Assembly (NCBI GenBank): GCA_043758125.1
Contig: JAYVOC010000281.1
Coordinates: 1-13,344, forward strand
Source of the DNA: JANXSD01 sp043758125
GTDB lineage: Bacteria > Bacteroidota > Bacteroidia > AKYH767-A > OLB10
DNA length: 13,344 nt
Direction of reading: 5' to 3'
Position numbers and translations under genes: made by a program. Shown piece by piece: positions 7,258 to 13,344 of the stretch; positions within the stretch are counted from its first letter, which is position 1; each line of letters opens with the position of its first letter. The notes under the pieces are model-generated. The model did not search any database and was not told the DNA's origin. It worked only from the letters and a program-made list of their open reading frames with translations.

Positions 7258-9141
7258 CTAATTAACAATAATTTTACCTGACGTAGAACCTGATTTAGAT
7301 TTAAATTCATAAATATAAACTGCATTTTCTTTGAATTTAATTTTCTTAAGTTCACCCGCTAACAAAGGTTCAAATTTTACATTACTTCCTTTCAAATCAA
7401 AGATTGACAATTTGCCGTCTGTATTACTCAAATTAGAAAACGTTACTTCGCCATTTGATGGATTGGGATAAGCTTTTAATATCGTAGCGCTTTTATTTGC
7501 TAAAGTATTTAATCCCGTAAGGCTAGAATTAATTTCAAATCCCCCTAAATTTATTGTAAACGGAGTAGCAGAATTAATCAATAAATTCATTGCCACAATT
7601 GTATCGTTACTTCCAATTCCAACTACAGAGCTTAAGAGGTTTTCCCATGTGCCATTTCCAATAGGATGAAAATAAATGTTTGTAAATGTAGCGTTGCTTT
7701 TTTGCAATTGAATACCAATTGAATCAATTGCTGTTGAAGACTTGAAAGCTAATTTACCTATTACTCCACTGGTTTGCGCAACAATGTCAGTAGAATAAAG
7801 TGGAATAGTAAAAAAACCAGTCGAAGTTGTAGAAGTTAAAATAATGGATGAACCTCCATTATACGCATCATTAAAATCATAATCAATGTTAATTCCAGAA
7901 TTGTAGAATGTCCATGTAGGAAGAATTGATTGATGCGACATATTGTGCCATGAACCTGAACTTAAAACATTACCATTTGAATAATAATTTAGTCCATGTC
8001 CAGTATTAAAATCTGTGCTAAATGGTAATGACTTAATTGTCGTTCTTGCTGCAATATAATTTCCAATACCTTTCCAAGCATTATCTATTGCAAAAGGAGT
8101 TTCATCATTTCCCGAAAATATTTTTCTTTCCGTTGCATAAAAGCTTGCATAATCAGCTGGATCATTATTAAAAGTAGAAAAACCACCGTAATTAAATGTG
8201 AAATTTGTTGCAAAAAGTGCTATGGATGTTTTGGCAACTCCACTTGGAAATATTTTATCAATCCAAGTATAATTAGAGAATGCAGGTTGTGCCGTTCTAT
8301 TAGGCCACATATCAGCGCCTGTATAAACGTCGAAGGGACTACGCGCTAAACCTAAAGCATAGGTATTTGAGCTGGCAACAGTCGTTGCTTGACTCCAACT
8401 ATAATTAGTGAATAATCCAGTGGAGTGTTGAAAGAAATAAGCATTGTTCGCATTTAATTTATTTTGATAACTAATCGAACCATTTTGCAACATAGCATCA
8501 TACCAAATTATTTCTCCATTGTAACTACTATCAAACTGATTTATGAAACTAGAAAAATCTGCACCTGTTGCAGAATTTATTTGTGTTTCACAATTAAAAA
8601 TCCAACCATCGAAATTATAATAGTTTGCAATTGCTATTAATTGAGAAGATGCAATATAATTTCCATTAATATCTTTTTGTAAGAAGCTTTGAACGGCAGC
8701 TTGTGTTCCGCCATATACTGTAGGAGCAAAAAAGATGGTTCCGATTACTTTCACACCATTCTTATGCGCAGCATCAACCCATGCTTTTGAAGGAATAAGT
8801 ATTGGAGTTCCGGCACTTCCACCAAACCAAGCCAAGATATCTATGTATTGCCAATGGGAAAAATTAAATAAATTAAATTGACTTGATGAATCAATATAAG
8901 GACCAAAATTATCCATGCCATCTGGTGAATAAAGAATTTTTGCATTGGTATCTACATTACTAATCAACTGAAAATTATTAGATTTCTCTCTTAGACTTAA
9001 AATAGTATTTGAAATATTTGACTGATTAATAACAGAGGGACTCCAATTTAAAAAATCATTGATTGTGAGTGTTAAATCCGCTTGGGCAAATAAATATTGG
9101 TTTGAAACGAGAAAAAATATACACACTAATACTTTTTTCAT
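7258..9141 (-). CDS. Secreted GH85 endo-beta-N-acetylglucosaminidase with T9SS sorting tail
   Basis: This predicted enzyme cuts the GlcNAc-GlcNAc core of N-glycans and releases oligosaccharide from glycoprotein. I start it at ATG 9141 (627 residues) because MKKVLVCIFFLVSNQYLFAQ is then a normal signal peptide cleaved after FAQ or just before it. An ATG at 9171 would add ten residues, MDNQIYKLPF, before it. Numbering uses 9141. The TIM barrel (about 50-360) carries HWQYIDILAWFGG, the AAHKNGVKVIGT strand, and FDGWIFNCET with Asn183 and Glu185, the N-x-E catalytic pair of GH85. WYDAML and a later FFQHSTGLFTNYSWS segment also match the family. A beta-sandwich domain begins near residue 372 (LPFSTDFNTGHG). 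Residues about 555-627 are a T9SS type A sorting domain (YPNPSNGEV, Pro559). No SusC/SusD or other glycosidase is nearby, so it is not in a visible polysaccharide locus. Family is firm; substrate is inferred. Confidence 0.9.
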   Translation of the reverse strand: MKKVLVCIFFLVSNQYLFAQADLTLTINDFLNWSPSVINQSNISNTILSLREKSNNFQLISNVDTNAKILYSPDGMDNFGPYIDSSSQFNLFNFSHWQYIDILAWFGGSAGTPILIPSKAWVDAAHKNGVKVIGTIFFAPTVYGGTQAAVQSFLQKDINGNYIASSQLIAIANYYNFDGWIFNCETQINSATGADFSSFINQFDSSYNGEIIWYDAMLQNGSISYQNKLNANNAYFFQHSTGLFTNYSWSQATTVASSNTYALGLARSPFDVYTGADMWPNRTAQPAFSNYTWIDKIFPSGVAKTSIALFATNFTFNYGGFSTFNNDPADYASFYATERKIFSGNDETPFAIDNAWKGIGNYIAARTTIKSLPFSTDFNTGHGLNYYSNGNVLSSGSWHNMSHQSILPTWTFYNSGINIDYDFNDAYNGGSSIILTSTTSTGFFTIPLYSTDIVAQTSGVIGKLAFKSSTAIDSIGIQLQKSNATFTNIYFHPIGNGTWENLLSSVVGIGSNDTIVAMNLLINSATPFTINLGGFEINSSLTGLNTLANKSATILKAYPNPSNGEVTFSNLSNTDGKLSIFDLKGSNVKFEPLLAGELKKIKFKENAVYIYEFKSKSGSTSGKIIVN

Positions 9142-9464
9142 GAAAGGTAATTTGTAAATTTGATTGTCCATAAATTAATTGCTATTAAAGATTCTATAAA
9201 TTTTTAATGATTGAAGATCTAAGTAAAAATACTAATTATCTATCAAGAATGTTTATTACTTTCAAAATTAAATAATAATTTGATAATCAGATTAAATAAA
9301 AAATAAATGTTCGAATTAATTTTACTTCAATATAATTTGAATTTTGTTAGCCGAAATATTAAAATATAATTTACAGGTGAAATTTTTAGTGTAAATCGAG
9401 TCAAAATTATCACTTTTGCAAAACTAATCACATACCTTTATGTTAAACTTGTTTATACAATAAA
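9142..9464. other. Divergent AT-rich promoter region between the GH85 and VWA genes
   Basis: This stretch separates two genes transcribed away from each other, so it should carry a promoter for each. For the minus strand, TAATTTTG occurs exactly twice (plus-strand positions 9263-9270 and 9402-9409) and fits the Bacteroidota -7 consensus TAnnTTTG. Neither copy has a well-spaced TTTG, so either could be chance. For the plus strand, TACCTTTA at 9433-9440 is a one-mismatch -7 element with TTTTG about 14 bases upstream, shorter than the usual spacing, and would give a leader of about 18 bases. I see no gene, hairpin or RNA here. Confidence 0.45.
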
Positions 9465-10556
9465 ATGCTTGGCTTAAGATTTTCCCATTTAACTCCTCCA
9501 TCTGAAGGTACCACCTACGATAAATTATCGAAAATTTTTATGGAGTTACTTCAATATACTGCTGCTGATGCGAATGAAGCATTGAGTTGGCTAACAGAAT
9601 TAGATCGTCAACACAATTTAACTACTCCAGAGTATGGAATGGGAGATTTCATTAATGATTTAAAGGAAAATGGCTTTTTAAAAGAAAATGAACCAGAAAA
9701 CTTCGAGATAACCCCTAAAACCGAACAAACAATTCGTCAACAATCTTTAGAAGAGATTTTTGGCAAGATGAAAAAATCCGGACTTGGTGGTCATAAAACC
9801 ACAAAAACTGGGCAAGGTGATGAAGTTTCTTCTGATGTTCGTCCTTGGCAATTTGGTGATACCACCGAACAAATTAATATGACTGACTCATTACGAAATG
9901 CGCAAGTAAGAAATGGCATTGAAGATTTTTCGATGAATGAAAATGATCTTGAAGTACAGGAGAGAGAGCATAAAACATTTAATGCAACAGTTTTAATGAT
10001 AGATATTTCGCATTCCATGATTTTGTATGGTGAAGACCGTATTACACCAGCAAAAAAAGTAGCGATGGCATTGGCTGAACTCATTCGAACACGTTATCCC
10101 AAAGACACATTGGATATAGTAGTTTTTGGTGATGATGCATGGTCTATTGAAGTTAAAGATTTACCTTATTTACAAGTTGGACCATACCATACAAATACTT
10201 CTGGAGGCATTACATTAGCAATGGATCTATTGAGAAAAAGAAAAACGCCAAACAAGCAAATATTCATGATTACCGATGGCAAGCCCAGTTGCTTGAAAAT
10301 TGGAAACAAATATTATAAAAATAGTTTTGGTTTAGATCAGAAAATCATAAATGCTGTATTTAATCTAGCTGGGCAATGCAAAAAATTAAAAATTCCTATC
10401 ACAACATTTATGATTGCGAAAGATCCCTATTTACAATCGTTTGTTAGAGATTTCACTCAAGTAAATAATGGAAGAGCATTTTATAGTTCTTTAAATGGAT
10501 TAGGTGAATTCATGTTTGAAGATTATATTAAAAACAGAAAAAAAACAGTTCGATAA
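9465..10556 (+). CDS. VWA-domain protein, partner of the adjacent AAA+ ATPase
   Basis: This 363-residue protein has no signal peptide or membrane helix and is predicted cytoplasmic. Residues 1-170 are a helical and charged region containing SLEEIFGKMKKSG followed by a flexible Gly/Thr/Lys-rich stretch. From about 172 onward is a von Willebrand A domain with an intact metal-ion-dependent adhesion site: Asp180, Ser182 and Ser184 in DISHSM, a Thr at 243 or 245 in YHTNTSGG, and Asp271 in ITDGKPS. The next gene begins one base after the stop, so the two are almost certainly co-transcribed and translationally coupled. Pairs of a VWA protein with a MoxR/ChlI-type ATPase are known to work as chelatases or as chaperones for metal insertion and complex assembly; here the client is unknown. 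An in-frame TAA at 9444-9446 and no closer start codon make ATG 9465 the start. Confidence 0.88.
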   Translation: MLGLRFSHLTPPSEGTTYDKLSKIFMELLQYTAADANEALSWLTELDRQHNLTTPEYGMGDFINDLKENGFLKENEPENFEITPKTEQTIRQQSLEEIFGKMKKSGLGGHKTTKTGQGDEVSSDVRPWQFGDTTEQINMTDSLRNAQVRNGIEDFSMNENDLEVQEREHKTFNATVLMIDISHSMILYGEDRITPAKKVAMALAELIRTRYPKDTLDIVVFGDDAWSIEVKDLPYLQVGPYHTNTSGGITLAMDLLRKRKTPNKQIFMITDGKPSCLKIGNKYYKNSFGLDQKIINAVFNLAGQCKKLKIPITTFMIAKDPYLQSFVRDFTQVNNGRAFYSSLNGLGEFMFEDYIKNRKKTVR

Positions 10557-10557
10557 A

Positions 10558-12048
10558 ATGAATAAAAAAATAAACATTGACAAAATTCGTACACTTGGTG
10601 AATTGATCCGTTCTGGATATAAACCGAGAACCATTAAACAAGAAATGAGAGAAAATCTCATTGAATCATTGCGAAGTAAAACACCACTTTTTAAATATAT
10701 TCAAGGTTACGAAGAATCCGTAATTCCTCAATTAGAAACAGCAATACTTTCTCAACATAATATTTTATTTCTAGGATTAAGAGGGCAAGCCAAAACAAGA
10801 TTATCACGGTTACTAACTGATTTATTGGATGAATACATTCCAATAATTTCTGGTAGTGAATTGAATGAAGATCCAATGTCCCCGATAACACGTTATGGAA
10901 AAGATTTAGTAGAAGATCGTGCAGAAAATACACCCGTTAGTTGGTTACATCGAGATGAGCGTTACATCGAAAAATTAGCAACACCCGATGTTTCTGTTGC
11001 AGATTTAATTGGTGATTTGGATCCAATCAAAGCAGCAACATTAAAATTAAGTTATGCTGATGAACGAGCAATACATTTTGGATTAATTCCTCGTTCACAT
11101 CGATGCATCTTTGTAATTAATGAACTACCCGATTTACAAGCCAGAATCCAAGTTGCTTTATTTAATATCTTACAAGAAGGCGACATTCAAATTCGAGGAT
11201 TTAGAATTCGTTTACCACTAGATCTTCAATTTATATTTACAGCGAATCCAGAAGATTATACGAACCGAGGATCAATTGTAACTCCTTTAAAAGATAGAAT
11301 TGGAAGTCAAATTTTAACGCATTATCCTAAATCAGTTGAGATAAGTTCTATTATTACTAAACAAGAAGCAAAAGTTCCTGCCGACCAAAAGAGCTCGATT
11401 ACAATCCCACCAATAGTTGATCGATTACTCGAACAAATTGCATTCGAAGCAAGAAAAAGTGAATACATTGATCAAAAAAGTGGAGTTTCTGCCAGATTAA
11501 CAATTAGTGCGTATGAAAATTTATATTCTGTTGTTCATCGCCGAATTTTGATGAATGGTGAAACGCAAGGCACTGCAAGAATTAGCGACCTTTACGGAAT
11601 CATACCAGCTATAACTGGAAAAGTGGAATTGGTTTATGAAGGGGAGTTAGAAGGAATTTCTAATGTTGCATATACTCTAATTGGGAAAGCAATACGTTCA
11701 GAATTTATAAAGTTTTTTCCTGATCCAGAACGCACAAAAAAATCAAAACAAAAAAATCCTTATAGTGATGTTATAGGTTGGTTTAGCGAAGGAAATGAAG
11801 TTGACATTTTACATAACGGTACACAAAATGAATTTGATGAAGTACTAAAAAAAGTAACAGGCTTACACGACTTAGTGAAAAATTATTTAAAAAATGTTCC
11901 CAAAAATGAAATATCATTGATGTCAGAATTCTTATTGCATGGATTATCTGAATATTCACAAATTAGTAAACGAAAGTTAGAAAGTACATTAAAATTCAGT
12001 GACCTCGTTGGAAGTATTTTCAACATGAAAACTGAAGACGGAGAATAA
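10558..12048 (+). CDS. MoxR/Mg-chelatase ChlI-like AAA+ ATPase
   Basis: This 496-residue ATPase starts at ATG 10558, one base after the stop of the VWA gene. A GTG at 10504 in the same frame would add 18 residues inside that gene and is less likely. Walker A is GLRGQAKT (Gly73 to Thr80), with the Ala before Lys that MoxR-type proteins use. The Walker B position reads CIFVINELPDL, so Asn188 replaces the usual Asp before Glu189. Sensor 1 is Asn230 in FTANPEDYTNRG, and Arg247 in PLKDRIGSQ is a candidate arginine finger. From memory, the INELPDL and ANPEDYTNRG blocks recur in a group of proteins labelled Mg-chelatase or sigma-54-interacting, so the Asn is probably a family trait and not damage. 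The C-terminal part (about 270-496) is helical and divergent. No bchH, bchD or sigma-54 activator domain is present, so pigment synthesis or transcription control is not supported. It likely remodels a target chosen by the VWA protein. Confidence 0.88.
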   Translation: MNKKINIDKIRTLGELIRSGYKPRTIKQEMRENLIESLRSKTPLFKYIQGYEESVIPQLETAILSQHNILFLGLRGQAKTRLSRLLTDLLDEYIPIISGSELNEDPMSPITRYGKDLVEDRAENTPVSWLHRDERYIEKLATPDVSVADLIGDLDPIKAATLKLSYADERAIHFGLIPRSHRCIFVINELPDLQARIQVALFNILQEGDIQIRGFRIRLPLDLQFIFTANPEDYTNRGSIVTPLKDRIGSQILTHYPKSVEISSIITKQEAKVPADQKSSITIPPIVDRLLEQIAFEARKSEYIDQKSGVSARLTISAYENLYSVVHRRILMNGETQGTARISDLYGIIPAITGKVELVYEGELEGISNVAYTLIGKAIRSEFIKFFPDPERTKKSKQKNPYSDVIGWFSEGNEVDILHNGTQNEFDEVLKKVTGLHDLVKNYLKNVPKNEISLMSEFLLHGLSEYSQISKRKLESTLKFSDLVGSIFNMKTEDGE

Positions 12049-12094
12049 ATTGAATTAAAAATTTTAAAACAAACACAAATAAACACTACCAATT

Positions 12095-12607
12095 ATGCTT
12101 ACATTCCTCTTATCATTTATGATGTTAATTACATCACCGGATAATATTTACACATTCAAAGTAAATGACATCAATGGTAAATCATTGGATCTTTCACAAT
12201 TTAAAGGAAAGAAAATTCTGGTTGTAAACACGGCTTCAAAATGCGGTTATACTCCACAGTATGAAGACCTAGAAAAACTTTATCAAGCATACAAAGGTAA
12301 ATTGGTTATTATTGGATTTCCAGCAAATAATTTTGGAGGTCAAGAACCAGGGACTAATCCTGAAATTCAACTATTTTGTACTAGTAAATTCAATGTGACA
12401 TTTCCGATGGCCTCAAAAGTTTCTGTTAAAGGATCAGATATTGATGCATTGTTTAAATGGTTAACTACTCAAGATAATCCAGATTTTAAAGGTGATATTC
12501 ATTGGAATTTCGAGAAATTTCTAATTAATGAAAATGGTATTTTAGTTCATCGGTATCGCTCTGGCACAAAACCGATGGATGAATCAATTACGAAGGAGTT
12601 AAAATAA
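12095..12607 (+). CDS. Glutathione peroxidase family thiol peroxidase with signal-like N-terminus
   Basis: This 170-residue peroxidase reduces hydrogen peroxide or organic hydroperoxides using a thiol. Its thioredoxin-like fold holds the catalytic tetrad: Cys50 in NTASKCGYTPQY (Cys where animal enzymes have selenocysteine), Gln83 in NNFGGQEPG, and Trp137 and Asn138 in WNFEKFLI. Bacterial Cys-type members usually take electrons from thioredoxin, not glutathione. A second Cys at 95 in LFCTSKFN lies where resolving cysteines occur in some members. Residues 1-13, MLTFLLSFMMLIT, are hydrophobic and precede SPDN, so the protein may be exported or membrane-anchored, although there is no basic N-region or clear cleavage site. 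It begins 46 bases after the ATPase gene on the same strand with no terminator between, so co-transcription is possible but a functional link is not evident. Confidence 0.92.
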   Translation: MLTFLLSFMMLITSPDNIYTFKVNDINGKSLDLSQFKGKKILVVNTASKCGYTPQYEDLEKLYQAYKGKLVIIGFPANNFGGQEPGTNPEIQLFCTSKFNVTFPMASKVSVKGSDIDALFKWLTTQDNPDFKGDIHWNFEKFLINENGILVHRYRSGTKPMDESITKELK

Positions 12608-12622
12608 TTTTTGTATCTCGTC

Positions 12623-12669
12623 TAGAAAATTAAAAGGTGATCAAAATTTGATCACCTTTTAATTTTCTA
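12623..12669. terminator. Perfect 23-bp palindrome, bidirectional terminator between convergent genes
   Basis: The arm at 12623-12645 (TAGAAAATTAAAAGGTGATC, then AAA) is an exact inverted copy of 12647-12669 around a single A at 12646. In practice it would fold as about 21 pairs with a small loop. The core GGTGATC/GATCACC supplies the GC pairs, and A-rich and T-rich flanks on either side give a U-tract in both directions. It lies 15 bases after the peroxidase stop and 15 bases from the end of the opposing regulator gene, so it can end transcription from both. Confidence 0.92.
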
Positions 12670-12684
12670 ATATACATTTACTTA

Positions 12685-13344
12685 TCATTCAGCGATAAGA
12701 AGCCTCACACCTTTTCCATGCAATGTTACAATTTCAATTGAAGGATCCTTTTTAAAATATTTTCTTAGTCGCGTAACAAAAACATCCATACTTCTTCCAT
12801 TAAAATAATTATCATCACCCCAAATTAGTTTTAAAGCTTTTTGACGAGGTAAAAGATCATTTTTATGGGTACATAATAACCTCAACAAATCTGCTTCCTT
12901 AGGAGAAATACTAATCGTTTCTTCTCCATCAAAAATTTTCCTGTACTTATAATCGAATTGATACAAACCAATTTTAAAATCTGTTTGATCTTCCATTTCA
13001 GTAATACCCATAGAACGTCGAAGAATTACATTAATTTTATGGAGTAAAACATCTGTATCAAAAGGTTTAGTTAAATAATCATCAGCACCAGACTTATAAC
13101 CTTTTAGCATGTCTTCTTTCATTCCCTTTGCAGTAAGGAAAATAATAGGAACTTTTTTATCAACTTCTCTTATTTTTATTGCCACAGAAAATCCATCTAA
13201 CTTTGGCATCATCACATCAAGAATGCACAGATCAAATGTTTTAGTTCCAAATGTATCAATACCAGCGATACCATCACGAGCTAATGTAACATCGTAACTA
13301 TTTAGCTCGAGATAATTTTTCAAAACGTTGCCGAAATTAATATC
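12685..13344 (-). CDS. OmpR-family response regulator (RprY-like), 5' end beyond right window edge
   Basis: The frame remains open to the last base, reading DINFGNVLKNYLEL, which is the beginning of a receiver domain just after its acidic pair. The apparent start at 13323 is a TTG (Leu) codon inside the domain, so the gene is truncated by the window. In fragment numbering, the phospho-acceptor is Asp43 in LDVMMP, with Thr71 in FLTAKG and Lys93 in LTKPF completing the active site. The C-terminal winged helix includes ISPKEADLLRLL, a recognition helix GRSMDVFVTRLRKYF, and a wing with LHGKGVRLL. Only a few residues are missing. This pattern is close to RprY-type regulators of Bacteroidota, whose histidine kinase is often encoded directly upstream, here beyond the right edge. 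It shares a two-way terminator with the peroxidase gene. Confidence 0.93.
   Translation of the reverse strand, partial: DINFGNVLKNYLELNSYDVTLARDGIAGIDTFGTKTFDLCILDVMMPKLDGFSVAIKIREVDKKVPIIFLTAKGMKEDMLKGYKSGADDYLTKPFDTDVLLHKINVILRRSMGITEMEDQTDFKIGLYQFDYKYRKIFDGEETISISPKEADLLRLLCTHKNDLLPRQKALKLIWGDDNYFNGRSMDVFVTRLRKYFKKDPSIEIVTLHGKGVRLLIAE

Noticed and set aside
9142..9171. ATG 9171 as the start of the GH85 gene.
   Set aside because: It puts ten residues before an otherwise standard signal peptide that begins MKKVLV; ATG 9141 is simpler. It cannot be fully excluded.
10504..10557. An upstream GTG start for the AAA+ ATPase gene, adding 18 residues.
   Set aside because: The added residues are encoded inside the end of the VWA gene in another frame and look non-conserved, while ATG 10558 sits one base past that stop.
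13321..13323. TTG at 13323 as the start of the right-hand response regulator.
   Set aside because: The frame continues to the window edge with conserved receiver-domain residues (DINFGNVLKNYL), so the start lies outside.
1..13344. The two response regulators at the window ends as copies flanking a mobile segment.
   Set aside because: They are clearly divergent in sequence, in opposite orientation, and there are no transposase genes or terminal repeats between them.

Overview
The window looks like chromosomal DNA from a low-GC member of the Bacteroidota. The evidence is two secreted proteins ending in type IX secretion (T9SS) type A sorting domains, A-rich leaders without clear Shine-Dalgarno sequences, and gene families typical of that phylum: a PD-(D/E)XK nuclease with a degraded AddB-like helicase half, a GH85 enzyme carrying a T9SS tail, and RprY-like response regulators. 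A lineage near Chitinophagales or Sphingobacteriales is a guess only.

Layout from left to right. Positions 1-333 hold the DNA-binding end of an OmpR-type response regulator cut by the window edge. After a 291-base AT-rich gap comes a secreted M43 (pappalysin-like) zinc metalloprotease with two tandem fibronectin-III repeats, a pre-peptidase C-terminal domain and a T9SS tail, closed by a strong hairpin terminator. A 920-residue AddB-like nuclease with an iron-sulfur staple follows from a GTG start. Its stop codon directly abuts the stop codon of the first of three minus-strand genes: a small four-helix membrane protein of the phage-holin-4 (YvlD-like) family, an AI-2E-family transporter, and a secreted GH85 endo-beta-N-acetylglucosaminidase with its own T9SS tail. 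A divergent AT-rich gap then leads to a plus-strand set: a von Willebrand A (VWA) protein, its MoxR/Mg-chelatase-like AAA+ ATPase one base downstream, and a glutathione peroxidase with a signal-like N-terminus. A near-perfect 47-base palindrome acts as a two-way terminator facing a second response regulator that runs off the right edge.

Functionally, the protease and the endoglycosidase are probably exported by the same T9SS route and could act on extracellular glycoproteins, but they lie far apart on opposite strands, so this is only a shared destination. The VWA and AAA+ genes are very likely co-transcribed and act as a chelatase/chaperone-like pair on an unknown client. The remaining genes look like housekeeping.

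I found no mobile element, CRISPR array, RNA gene or clearly new system. The points most worth following are the VWA/AAA+ pair with an Asn-Glu Walker B motif, the GH85 enzyme outside any visible polysaccharide-utilisation locus, and the AddB-like nuclease without a neighbouring AddA.
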